DNA of 20,485 nucleotides from Stramenopiles sp. TOSAG23-6 (Eukaryota; Sar): positions 1 to 20,485 of the forward strand of contig LT636037.1 in the NCBI GenBank assembly GCA_900128565.1, in the 5' to 3' direction. Made by a program: the position numbers and the translations under genes. The notes under the pieces are model-generated. The model saw only the letters and a list, made by a program, of their open reading frames with translations, was not told where the DNA came from and searched no databases. This document shows positions 1 through 11,600 of this stretch, in pieces (positions within the stretch are counted from its first letter, which is position 1; the number at the start of each line of letters is the position of its first letter).

Positions 1-53
1 AAAATTTCGTATGAAAAAAATAAATAAATTAGAAATTCATGATGAAAACGTAC
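1..53 (-). repeat. Introner-like intron, copy 1 (5' part; 3' end off window)
   Basis: On the minus strand the intron opens with GTACGTTTTCATCAT directly after the fumarase His349 codon and reaches the core TACGAAATTTT before the window ends. The 5' 15 nt are identical to the dynein intron copy at 16702-16797. Its reading frame happens to stay open, so only the family alignment and the shared repeat mark it as an intron. The 3' boundary cannot be seen. Confidence 0.85.
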
Positions 54-1100
54 ATGTCTTGGAAGTCTCACAACTCGGACATCATGACAAAAATATTTTC
101 CACCAAACTGGGCACCAATTCCCATCTGTTGAGTCAATTCATGCACACGAGACTCTAATTCCAAATCACGAAATGCACGACCACTCTCACTTCCAGTAGT
201 AGGTAAATTGTCTAAATATTTGATCGATGCCATTTTTACAGTTTTTAACGTAAGTTCAGCTGACAACCCTCCAATTACAATGGCTAAATGATAAGGTGGA
301 CATGCTGCTGTACCTAATGTTTTAATTTTTTCTTCAAGAAATTTCATCATCGAATCGGGATTGAGCAAAGCCTTTGTCTGCTGAAAAAGAAAAGTTTTGT
401 TTGCAGAACCACCACCTTTTGCGATAAATCCAAAATTATATTCCGAGCCTGGGACAGCATAGGTATCAATTTGTGCAGGAAGATTGCATCCCGTATTTTT
501 CTCGTCGTACATTGATAAAGGTGCAACTTGGCTATAACGTAAATTTGTTTCCGTATAGGTATCAAAAACTCCATGAGACAAAGCAGCTTCGTCATCAAAA
601 CCAGTGATGATATTATGACCACGTTTTCCAAAAACAATTCCCGTTCCCGTGTCTTGACAACCTGGTAATATAAAACCAGATGCAATGCATGCATTTTTTA
701 ATAACTCAAGAGCTACAAACTTGTCATTCGAAGTAGCCTCTGAATCATCTAAAATATTGCGAAGTTGCTGCAAGTGAGCCGGTCGAAGAAGATGTGCAAT
801 ATCACGCATAGCTGTAGAAGAAAGCAAACGCAAAGCTTCATATTCTATTTTGAGAAATTTCTCGCCATTTAAAATCAATGGAGTCACAAAGTCAGATGTG
901 AGCTTCCGATATGGCGTTGTTGAGGGTGCTGCCTTCTGAAATAGCGGTGAGTAATCAAATACTGGTACATTAGCACTTTTTGGTTGTGGAACTGCGTGAC
1001 GTCCATCGGAAGACTTCCTGGCTGAAAAAGAACGACTAGACTGAGATCTAGAACACAATTTTAATTGCCTAGAATAGCGCAAACAACTCCGTGGAAACAT
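54..1100 (-). CDS. Class I (4Fe-4S) fumarate hydratase, 5' exon, partial at left edge
   Basis: Reverse-strand reading from the ATG at 1098-1100 is open for 349 codons and matches iron-sulfur class I fumarases, which interconvert fumarate and malate. Family landmarks are [10 protein letters not shown] (Cys148), [30 protein letters not shown] (Cys267), [15 protein letters not shown] and RLPRH. The spacing Cys148 to Cys267 (119 residues) equals that of the first two cluster cysteines of bacterial FumA; the third should lie about 12 codons into the next exon, outside the window. The first ~30 residues are rich in Arg and Ser with no acidic residue, which suggests a mitochondrial presequence. The exon ends after the His codon of RLPRH, exactly where the family continues with Gly, and is followed by an introner-type intron. 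It is the nuclear gene of a eukaryote, judging from this intron and presequence. Localisation is inferred. Confidence 0.9.
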
Positions 1101-1402
1101 TATTGTGGGTATTCTGTAGAAATAATGTTCTTCCGTACCCCTCGAAAAACACTATCCGAAAATAATCCAATGGCCAGAGGTACTACGCGAGTTGATTGTT
1201 TGTTTGACCGCAACCAGTTTTGAAACTTCGAATCGTATATTATACTAGGGTTAGGGATATACAGTATCATTGAAATGTAATAAAGATATTTCTATTTATT
1301 TTCTTTTTTATTCTGATGTTGTGAATTTGTGTTTGATGTTTCTATAAGCAGTCCATACAATGTCATGTGTTTTTCTTTTCTGAAAGAAATCAATTTTGTG
1401 TG
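1101..1402. other. Intergenic spacer between fumarase start and DDI1 stop
   Basis: This 302-bp AT-rich stretch has no convincing coding content. It must hold the fumarase 5' leader and promoter and the 3' end of the DDI1-like gene. The only distinct motif is a telomere-like TAGGGTTAGGG at 1246-1256. I see no TATA box or other element I would trust. Confidence 0.5.
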
Positions 1403-2356
1403 TTATGCAAAATCTTTTATTGTTTCAAGTGGAATTCTTCTCACTTCAAATGGAACAGTCAGGAATTGTTCATCTACTTTTTGTTCTTTTTTTTGTTCTT
1501 TATGATTTCTTTTATTTCTAGGTTTTATTGAAAATGATACAGTATTTTTAGCCAAATCAATGACAGCTGAATGTCTCCATAACGCGTTCAATCCAATAAT
1601 AAAAGGAGAACATAGATTATGATCTACTATGAACAATGATATTGGAATAACCTTCAATTCACTCTGAGTTATACTAGGAAAGCTCAAGTTGGCTTTGTGT
1701 ACTTGACCAATTATTTCTGCACTCCCCATCCCATTACATTTTCCAGTAACTGATTTATCTATTATATCTGTCAAGAAACAATGTTTAGCACATTCTGAAG
1801 ACATCATGCACATCTCGGCCCCAGTATCAATTAGACCTTGGATGTGTCTTCCATTTATTGAACATGAAACATAAAGAGATGGCCTAGTTAAAGCGCTGCT
1901 ACCAAGAGATTGAATACGGCTGGCGTGTCTTTGTTTTAATATTGTATTCTCTGATTCATGTGATGCAATAATTTTATCAGCAGCTGTAACGGCGTCTCTT
2001 ATACCACTTGTTGCATCTTCCTCTTTTATGGAAGAGTGTGTAGCCTTTATTATTCTTGCTTCTTCTAATTGATTGCGATTCTTGGCTTCAGTTTTCATTT
2101 TTTCTGAAAACAATTCCGTAAGCGGTGCAACCGTATCAGCAAGGATAGCATTTGCCATTTGAGGGTCTGCATCCAGAAGATAAGCTAGTATTTCAGGTTG
2201 CGAAATTACCTGTCTCTGAAGCTCTCCAAGATCTAATAATAAAAAGTCCGGAAACACTAGTTTACCGTCTTCTAAATGAACTTGTGATAGCTTTTCGGGC
2301 GGATCAGGAGAAAATACAAGTGTGTTGACAGGTGTAGCAGACTGGCTTCTTTTCAT
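1403..2356 (-). CDS. DDI1: DDI1-like ubiquitin-shuttle aspartyl protease, no UBL domain
   Basis: The 317-residue protein resembles DDI1/DDI2. DDI proteins shuttle ubiquitylated substrates to the proteasome and cleave heavily ubiquitylated clients with a retroviral-type (RVP) aspartyl protease fold. The helical domain is at ~50-95, with family words PEILAYLL and DADPQMANAIL. The RVP domain runs ~158-275: active-site IDTGAEMCMMS (DTG at 177-179), then GMGSAEIIGQVHKA (209-222) and FIIGLNALWRHSAVIDL (252-268), equivalent to the family's GLDxLRRHxCxIDL. The usual N-terminal ubiquitin-like domain is absent: only ~30 residues precede the conserved helical part. A TGA stop lies two codons upstream of the ATG, so this start is firm unless an exon is spliced on. 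There is a basic, Lys-rich stretch (~278-293) near the C-terminus and no UBA domain. This is not a retroelement, since no reverse transcriptase or Gag surrounds it. Confidence 0.85.
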   Translation of the reverse strand: MKRSQSATPVNTLVFSPDPPEKLSQVHLEDGKLVFPDFLLLDLGELQRQVISQPEILAYLLDADPQMANAILADTVAPLTELFSEKMKTEAKNRNQLEEARIIKATHSSIKEEDATSGIRDAVTAADKIIASHESENTILKQRHASRIQSLGSSALTRPSLYVSCSINGRHIQGLIDTGAEMCMMSSECAKHCFLTDIIDKSVTGKCNGMGSAEIIGQVHKANLSFPSITQSELKVIPISLFIVDHNLCSPFIIGLNALWRHSAVIDLAKNTVSFSIKPRNKRNHKEQKKEQKVDEQFLTVPFEVRRIPLETIKDFA

Positions 2357-2425
2357 TCTTCAATATAATATGAAGAATTAAAGTAATCTTTAGTACTGTA
2401 CACAACTAGTTAGGACAGCTGTATA

Positions 2426-2450
2426 CCTACAGTATAAGTATAACTGTAGG
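2426..2450. repeat. 8-bp inverted repeat CCTACAGT / ACTGTAGG
   Basis: CCTACAGT (2426-2433) and its perfect complement ACTGTAGG (2443-2450) flank a 9-nt loop that is itself nearly self-complementary (ATAAGTATA). Function is unknown; it lies in the DDI1 upstream region. Confidence 0.6.
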
Positions 2451-2478
2451 CTAGCTGTTATACAGTATAGTAGTAGTG

Positions 2479-2499
2479 TGATGTTGAACATCAACATCA
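2479..2499. repeat. Perfect 9-bp hairpin with 3-nt loop
   Basis: TGATGTTGA (2479-2487) and TCAACATCA (2491-2499) are perfect complements around a 3-nt loop ACA, followed on the + strand by a T-rich run. It could form a tight hairpin in DNA or RNA. No known element is recognised. Confidence 0.65.
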
Positions 2500-2673
2500 G
2501 TTTTTGTTTTTCTAACGGCTAAGTTCTCAAACGCAAAAATAAACGCGCTCAAACCGACAAACGAATTTCGGAATTTCTGTGCATTTTTGTAGAATATATA
2601 TTATATACATTTGAAAAAAAACATGCAAAAAGAATAAACATAACATTTTAAAATTTATTCAATAAAGAAGAAG

Positions 2674-5600
2674 TTATCCTTCTGAATCCATTAGCATTAC
2701 TACGCTAGCTAAAGTCCATTTTCCCGCAGGTAGTTTGGATCTTAAATTTGCTGTAAATACATAAGATGAACCACGATTTTTAGTTCTATATACAGGACAG
2801 TGGTACATGTTTCCTTTGCTTTCAATTGCAGATTTAAGTCCTGCTTTTAAATTAATGACTGGAAGTTCGCAAAACATTTCCTTTGGTTTAGATGAGGCAA
2901 GTGATGCAGCACTCTGATCCCATCTTGCACCTTGAAGAACCAGTCCAAATACATACGCGCCATCTCTTGATACTTTTGAAATATCGGCAGGTTGGCGCTT
3001 CATAATAATGGTATCAATTCCAAGCTTATCAAGTTCTCTGTGAGATTTTTTAGCAGAACGCTGGAGAATAGCAGTTAGGAAAGATTGTGGTGAAAATAAA
3101 CCCGGTAACCAAGTAACAGGGGGAAGTTCTAAATTCGAATCAACTATTTTATGCAATATTTCAATGCGCTTGTTCAGATCAACAATCCAGCCTGTCAGAG
3201 ATCTGAGAGATGCATATGCTAATACTTTCCATCGATTAGGCACGTCATTATTGTACAAATCTTCAATCATTTTGTCCATTGTAGAAGTCATTGTCAATTC
3301 TCCATTGAATGCCATTTCTAAAGATACAAGCGACTGTACTATTTCAGTGACGAGATTTTCAGCACGTACACATTCTTGAAAGAAAACTTGTGAAAAGGGG
3401 GAAATTTCTTTTGCTTTCTTTTTACCAGATTTTCCGATTGGGTTTACAAGGCTACGTAGATCCTCAATAGGAAATAAAGGTAAACTATCACGGTATATAT
3501 CTAGTATATCTTGCATTGTGCTCTCTGCAATGTATAATTTTGATATATTACTGTCATCACTACTAGAATTATCAATATTATCTTCTCCAACATTTGCATT
3601 TGGACTTTTCTTAGTTTCTTTTGGTCTGAGATCCAAAATACGTTTAAATAAATTTTCACATTGGGTTGTACGGAAGCCAATGGCTGCATTTGAGTGCAAT
3701 CCAAATGCGTATGGAGTTTCAGCAGGAATTGATTCAATGTGGTTTAAATAGTTGGCATATGTAGTTGGTCTAGGAGCTTTAAACGAAAGTGTTGCTAATT
3801 CTTCCTTACTCAAATAAGGTACTAATTCTAATTCATCAAGACATTTTGGTTGTATGAAGTATAGCAAATATGTGTTGCACAACTTTCTATCGAACTCATT
3901 GACTATATGTCCACCATACATAATCTCTCCAAATATATACCGAAGGTCTCTCCAGGGCAACTTATTCGCCCCGGCTTCCATGTAATGACGTAACATGGAC
4001 ACTGATGCGTGTAGATCTGAACTGGAGAAAGGATATTTCATATTAAATCCTTGTTTACCAAATTTCTTTCTTTCGACTAAAACTGCGTGAAAATAACACA
4101 AACTAAAGAGAATACCTCGTGTGGCATTATCCATATTATCAAGATCTTCTTTGCTAAACCCTCTAAAAGAACGACTAAGATTTGCTTTTAGACCCGAAGG
4201 AGGCTCATTTGATAGCTTAATCGAACGACAAAGTAAAGCCACAGGAATTGATTCAGATTGATCAGATGAAAGAAATAATCGAAAATCATTACTACTGCCA
4301 AATTTCGTTGCATCTACACTGCCATTAGAAGATTTTGTAATACTGTCACTATCAATGGTATTATCATTATCTACTGTTTCACTCGTTTCAGAAAGTGTTG
4401 CAGATTTTTGGGACATCTCTAACAATTTTTTTTCCAGTTTTTCTAGCCAACTTGGCATTAGATGAATATTATTAAGTAAAACCCAGTGACCTGATGCAAT
4501 TGCGTCGTCTAATTTGCGAATTGCACTTTTACCTTGACCTTGACCCAAAGATATATTAAAATACGTTTTCCCTGGAATTCTACCTTTAGTACCTGCAAAT
4601 CGATCAATCGCATTAACTATATCAACTCCAGGTGATAAGATGAAGAACATTGGTGTAATTGGAGTAGTGTAATTAAATGTTTCAGCGAGTATATCATCTG
4701 GACTTAGTTCAGCATCCGCTGAAGTATACTTCTCTGCACTAGGTAAAAACTCCATAATTAGATCAGTTATCGCTGATTGAATTCGATCAGGTCGAAGACA
4801 TCTTAGAACCAATAGTTTTTGAAATAATTTACCGTCTAATGATCGCCAACGCGATGGTAGTTTTTCCCGTTCGGGTGATATTTTATTGTACCATTCTTTA
4901 AACCGAGTAGAGTTTTCTTCCATGTCATTCCGTAAACCTTCAAAAGTTGACATCTTAGAAAGTTCTTCAATTGAGTTGAGTGCAGATTCTGGTAACCATT
5001 GTGACAATGCTTCGCTCGCCTCGTTTTCCTCATCTTTACTGCGAGGACAATTTATGAGAAAACGAAGACCCTCGGCAGAAAAACCACAGTCCGTACCAAT
5101 AATCCCAGCATTTAATAACTGAATAAAGAGTAATGTAAGAAATGTAAATTGATCTCTTTGGAAGAGGCCACGATTGATCCAATTAAAGATAATAAGGCGT
5201 ACATTTTCCCGAATATCCAGAACTCGCTCAGCTTTCTCTTCTTCGTCTAGTTCGTTTAGTTGAAGTCCCTCAGGTAGTGGCACAGTATTAATAGCATGAA
5301 AGAAGAATACCATGAATGAATTCAGAGAATAACGGTACATATGATTGACTCGATGCAATCGCGAAATAAGAAAGAACAAACTTGATCCTTCATTTGCAAC
5401 AATACGGTAGACTTCTCGTGCATTGTTTATACCCGCCTCTGTCTTTTTGCCCTCTTGTAATGCATCTTCTACTTCAACAGCAGTTGCCTTGGTCTCCTCT
5501 AGTCCTTCAATTAGACTTACATCACTAAGAATATCACTCGGTGCATTGGATAACCTTTCTAATAGATCATTCTCCAATGCTAACAGCTTAATTTTATATT

Positions 5601-8600
5601 TTGTGAATTTCTTGTGAAGTATTTCTTTTTGTTCTTCTAAATGTGGCTCTTCTTGTCTTACTACAGCAGCCATGAGTTGTTCTTCGAGGCCTTCACTAGT
5701 GACAATGCAATTAATTACTGTACATTGTGCAGTAACCTCGGGCTGGAAATGAGGATTAGATCGTTTAGTCTGCAAATACAAACGAAAGTCTTTATCATAC
5801 AATACATTATCAGATGAAGTTTCTCCCATGCTGATGTATAAATTGCGACCTTTACGATAAAAGCTTCTTTGCAGTACAGGAGTCATAGCTAAATCTATTT
5901 GATCCTCGACACCCTCAATGATGACAGTTGTACCATTGCTGATACAAGTAGTAAGCTTACTCAACCAACGTTTCTGTGTGAATTGAAGTAATACATGTGT
6001 ACCTCTATTCTTCAACCACGAAATCCCTTGCATTTGTGGATCAATGAGCAGCGGCCACCTCTGGCAATTAGTAATGATTGCACCATTTTGAAGACTCATT
6101 TGATCCGCTTTGAGTCCCTGTTGTGACCACTCAGCACGCACTGCTGCGGTTGATAAAATATTCACTGGAGAAATATTTTCTGTCAATGGAATATCCCTTG
6201 ACAATAAATCAGGCAACCATTTCTGTTTCAAAAGAATTTCTCTGAACGGACCATCAAATGCACCAATATACGATACAAAGGCTGCTCCTAATATACAATC
6301 ACCAACCAGAGATAATGCCGACTGCTTCAAATTCTCAACATCTTTACTCCATCGATCTTTCTCATCGGATAAACCCGATGTAAGCCTAGTGGCGAGTGAA
6401 AGGCGGTCTTTACATCGTTTAGCAGCTGATTCAACTTCCGCTTTATTCAGTGTCGCCCTTAGAAACAAATCTTTTAGTTTCTCAAGTTTGAGATTTACAT
6501 CACTTACTTGATTTTTTGCCATATTTAGATCGCGGTCTGCTTTGCGCTTCTTTTCCTGTGCAGATTTCAGTTCATTCATTAGAGGCTTTACGTTTTTATA
6601 TATTTCATGAAATTTTACAATATTAACAACCCAGTTACATAAGTTTGCAGCCGCTTCTGATTTCTTCTTCATCTTTCCTGGTGTAAAATCTTGATGAGAC
6701 ACAATAGGCATTAACTTATTAAGTATAACTTGAGGAATACTATCGCCAGAGAATGCTTCAAGCTGTTTTTTGAATTTATCAACTTTGGCCATCATTTTCT
6801 TGGCCTTGTCCCAAGTCAGATCTTTTGTCTGTTGTGTTAACAACATCATAACTGCATTAGTAACTTGATCGACGCCTTCCGGGGGAGTTGCTAAAGACTT
6901 TAACTCTACCAACATTGGTTTCGAAAGACAATACACTGCCTTTTTGGCTGCATCCATTGCTGGTTTTGCTGCAGCAAGTTCTACAATAGATTTATTTTCA
7001 ATTTCACCTGCACGCCTCGCTTGCTCAGCAGCAACTGTTTTTATTGTGTCCATACTAGCTAATAATTCTGTTGCCTCATTTTTTTGTTGGCCCATATCTG
7101 TGAGTAAGACCTCAACTTTTTCCCGTTTTTCAGTGACAATATCCATATTCTTTCTCAGATCTTCGCGAAGAATTCTAACATTTTTTTCTGTTTCGGCTAA
7201 AGTATTTAACCCCACTGCTAATCTATGTTCTTGTGAACGAAGATTTTCACCTTTATCTGTGAGCAAAGCCGTGTAACTTTTTATTAATTCTAGAAAAGAA
7301 GATGGAGTAACATAGTTGTGACGACGTTGTTGGGTATAATAGACTTCACACATATCAGACACGGATAAGTGAACAGTGGCCATGTGATGTGCCATGTTTT
7401 CTCTCATATCACGAACTCGCATTTTTGCTTCTTCGCTCTTCGCATCTTTTTCTCCAAAATCAATTCGCTTCAAGAAAGAATTAGCGACACTAACAAGTGC
7501 ATTAGAAGACCATGGGTGAAACCAATCCATTGTTGTGCAACTGATTATACCCGGAAATTGTCGAGCCCTAGTGCGGAACTTTGGCCCCATTGGTGAAAAC
7601 CCGAGTACGACGTGAAGATTTGATCTTACTCTAGTAATGAAAAAGTTCAATAGAGACGGCCACGTATCTTTTACCATTGCAGCCTTCGCTGCTGGTCTTA
7701 AATTTGAGAATAAATCCTCCAACTCTTCCTTTGAAAACAAACCAGGAAAGTATCCCGAAGTTAGTATTCCATTTATAAGTACGAGAAATTTTTCGTCTGT
7801 TATTTGGCTATCAGTTATCAAAAAGACCAATGGCACAGCTGGTTTGATTGCTGCTTTGAAGTATATTTTTTTCAAATATTCTCGAAGATCAGCTTCTCCA
7901 AATTGAGCCGATTGACTTAATTGAAAAATTTTGTAACCACAAATAAAAGCTGACAATTTACAAAGAGATTGCTTTCCAGATCCACCAACACCTACAAGTA
8001 ATGCATTTCCGCGCGGTCTGCTTAGAATACGACAAATGCGAGTTATGTGTTCAGCAGCTTGTTGGAATAACACAATATCCATAATATTATTACGATCATT
8101 ATAATTACTCAATAGTTTCTTCAGCGAACTATCAAGTTCAATCCAGCCTGATTTACCAGATGAAATCGGTGCATACAACATCTTTTCCTTACTGCCTTGT
8201 TTTTTAATGAAAGATGTGAAAATAAGTGGTTCTGCTTGCAGGATTTCTTGATTCATTTCATCAAATTTTTGCCGTGTGTGCTCAACGAGTAAGAGATAAA
8301 ACTGTTTTGTATCATATTCATCAATCATACGATCAGAAAATACTCGGTAGCATTCGTGGAGATATAAACGCACAAAAGATGCTGGTGAAGATATATGTTT
8401 CGGTGTTGCCAGACACAACCCTTCTACAACGGATGAAATTTCTCTCATTGAAAAGTTATAATGAAATTTTACAGCAGAAGCTAAGAATCGAACTTGAACA
8501 CTTTTGACCAGCTTGAAGAGTGCACCCAAAATTACATTACCCATAGATCGAACGTCATTGTTTACATTATTCTCTGTCAGGGATATATCCAAAATTTGGC

Positions 8601-11600
8601 CATAAATCGACATCAAATCTGACTCTGCCGGCAACTCTGTCGCAATAATAGCAAAATGCCTTTGGAGTCTTGGGTTAACAAAGAATGACCCTGCTTTCGG
8701 ATTCATACCACACATAAACTGAATATTGACAATATTCTTTTTAAGTTTTAAATCATCTCTATCATACCAAGATTGATAATCCATCCACTGTCTTAGTAGG
8801 GCACAAGGTGTTTGTGTACCATACTTTTCAACTTGAGGCATATTGAGATCATCAATAAAGTATAACATTTGTTTCGAAGCTGGGGGTCCATACGTGCTGC
8901 CAGATCTTTTATCTAATTTTGATTCGAGAGTTCGCTGCAACGATAGTGAAGTTGTATAAAAGTTTAAATTTACCACAGAGGATATCATTGTATCAGATTT
9001 CAAACTTTCTAGATACTGTTTAGCAATAGTAGTCTTTCCAGTTCCAGATACACCAGCGAGCATTACGGGCTTTTGGCTACTACCTACAAGTAAAGAGAGT
9101 AAGTAGTTCAATCTACAATTGTCAACTGTTGGAACAACAATTTCACTGAATATTTCATCATTCAAATCACCAGATGGTGAAAAGTCAGGAACCTCACTTT
9201 TCCACTCACATACATTTGGAATATTATTTTCAACTTTGAAGAAAAAATCAAATATTGTTTCTGCACCTTGTCGTAGTTTGAATTTTGTGATTTTGTATTC
9301 ACTAAATGTCTCAAGCCAAAGTTCAGAAAATTTGAGCCTTTGATCAACCCCTTTATCTATTACAAGATTTCCACCAAATCCCCACATACAAGCAAATAAA
9401 AACATGCTTTCGAGTACATCCTTATTTATCATATCAAATGGATATGTTGCGAATAGTGCATCTAGAATGGAGCATAGTGTAGTGACCATATTAAGTTCTG
9501 AGAGGGCAACACATGGCTTCAGTTTGTTATCTTTTATCATCTTTAAGATTGGTAAAATATATCGATCACAGAGAATAGTTAAGTATTCCTTGTCATCATC
9601 GCATTTGAGTGAACTAATCCATCTTTCCATAAAAGGTAACCAACCAACGTCCTCCGCATTAATGTATAATATTCCTACTCTAGAAACCGTAGCTGGTGTT
9701 GCATTATTCATGTTTTCCGTTTCCAATATCAGTCGCATCGATGACGTGACAGGAATTCGTTCATTTGATACTAGTGTAAGTACTTTATTGTCATCCATTA
9801 CTGTATTCATTGATTCAATCCACAATGCATCAATGTCGCCATCTAGAATTACCCATTTATTACGTATGCTTTTTGAGGAATATGGTGTCTTACTCTTGGA
9901 CATATTTCGTATCACATTAGATAAAGCGCCATCCTCCCAATCTCCCGTGCGTGAAATATACCCATACAATTCATGTGATTGTACCGCTTTTGGATTAATC
10001 GTTTCGTATACACAATGCCGCACGTTTTTCTTTTTATTGTGTCCAAAAGCTGATGACACAGATACATCTACCTTTTTGTCGTCTTCATCAGAAGTAGCAT
10101 TAGGGTTGGGGTTTTTGTCGTCTTCATCAGAAGTAGCATGGCCAGCTAATCGGTCCAATATCTTAGCATATTTTTCTTGGTTAAAACAATGAGCCAAACA
10201 CTTCCATATTTCCGTTTTTCCTGACCCCGGTGGGCCCATAACTACAACAGAATGTCTAACTTTAAGTAACTCGTCTAATTGTCCAACTTTATCGAAGAAC
10301 TCAGGATCGGGGGTCAAACCTGTCTCATCACAACATTGTTGCACAGCTCGCATTAGTTCTGGATTTTCTTTTGCACTAGCATCTACCCGCGGGAAAATGT
10401 CGCTAACCAATCTTCTGAATATTGCAACGTCACAATTAGGTATTTTTGCGATATTGAAGTCACGCAAAGCTCTCATTAAGATGACATCTTCAGATACCTC
10501 ATTTTCCGCTTCGCGTTTTAATCGCCCAGCTACCTGTAAAATACATTTCACGGCTCGGAGGCCCCAATCATAATGATGCTGCTTAGATAAAAGCTGTTCT
10601 GCAAGATTATATAATGTCACAAATTTGATTGATAACTCTCTAGCTTTCTGGAAACCTTCAGCCATTAGCATATTTTCACAAATCGGAGCAAGATCTGGGC
10701 GAATCATAGCACATGATCGAAAATGAGTTTTTACATTCTCAGGTAGTTCTGTCCTTCCTTCGTAGCCTGGATTCATCGTTATAAAAAAACCAACAGTTGG
10801 AACGAGTTTTACTCGAGTTCCATCCGTAAAATCAAATCTACCAATTACAACAGGCGGGCGACCTTCGGGTACATTTGCATATGCCTGTTCTCTTGCTTTT
10901 GGGTTTGATAATAGTCTTATTGCATTTAGCACACATTGAATTTGTGTGGCCACTACAGAAAGAACCTCTATTGGGATTCTATTAAACTCATCAAAACAAC
11001 CCCAAGCACCACATTGACTAAGCCCTTTAAATATACCTCCTATCGATATGTAACTCATTTGATCAGAGCAATTAAATACCATACATGGTAAACCTAATGC
11101 TCTTGCTAAGTCTTTCGTAGTCTCAGTCTTTCCTGTACCAGCTGGACCTGCCGGAGCACCTCCAAGTGTAAGTTGTAGGGCCATAGTTAGCGTAATATAA
11201 CATCGATCAGTCAATGGAGTAATGACTAATCTACTACAATTGCCAATGTATTCAAAAAAGTAAAGTGTTTCATAGTCACATAAATTACATGTTACTTGTC
11301 GAGATTCCATACGGCAATAAATTCGCAATTGAGATTGCCAAAGAAAATCATTTGCGTTTTCAGGTTTATAATCACATATCTTTTGGATAATATCTCTATT
11401 GTGAACGTCTTGTGTGATTAAAGCAACAATCTTTGTTCTACTTTGAAGACTTAAATCACCTAAAACTAGTTTTATCAATGCTTGAAGTCTAGAATTACAA
11501 ATTTCTAAATAATTCGTTGCAGAATCATCTTGGCCAGCTTCTAATTCATCGAGCACAGATTCCGTTTCCATAGTCCAATATACTTGCGCCGCAAGTAGCA

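Larger units (their letters stand above)
2357..2673. other. Intergenic region with palindrome cluster between dynein 3' end and DDI1 start
   Basis: This 317-bp stretch has no gene and should contain the dynein 3' UTR and the DDI1 promoter. It contains several inverted repeats between about 2390 and 2500. A minus-strand AATAAA sits at 2654-2659, about 15 nt after the dynein stop, and could be a poly(A) signal, though AT-rich DNA gives such matches by chance. Confidence 0.5.

Noticed and set aside
54-1100. Bacterial contamination or recent bacterial transfer for the class I fumarase.
   Set aside because: It has a presequence-like N-terminus, an intron of the local family and the same AT-rich composition as its neighbours; class I fumarases are known in many protists.
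1403-2356. Retroviral-type protease as part of a retrotransposon.
   Set aside because: The helical region before it and the GLNALWRHSAVIDL motif are DDI1-like, and no reverse transcriptase, integrase, Gag or LTR is nearby.
2479-2510. Hairpin followed by T-run as a rho-independent terminator.
   Set aside because: The genome is clearly eukaryotic, so bacterial-type termination does not apply.
9404-10192. 262-codon + strand ORF within the dynein gene.
   Set aside because: It is antisense to strongly conserved AAA2/AAA3 dynein coding sequence and its translation matches nothing known to me.
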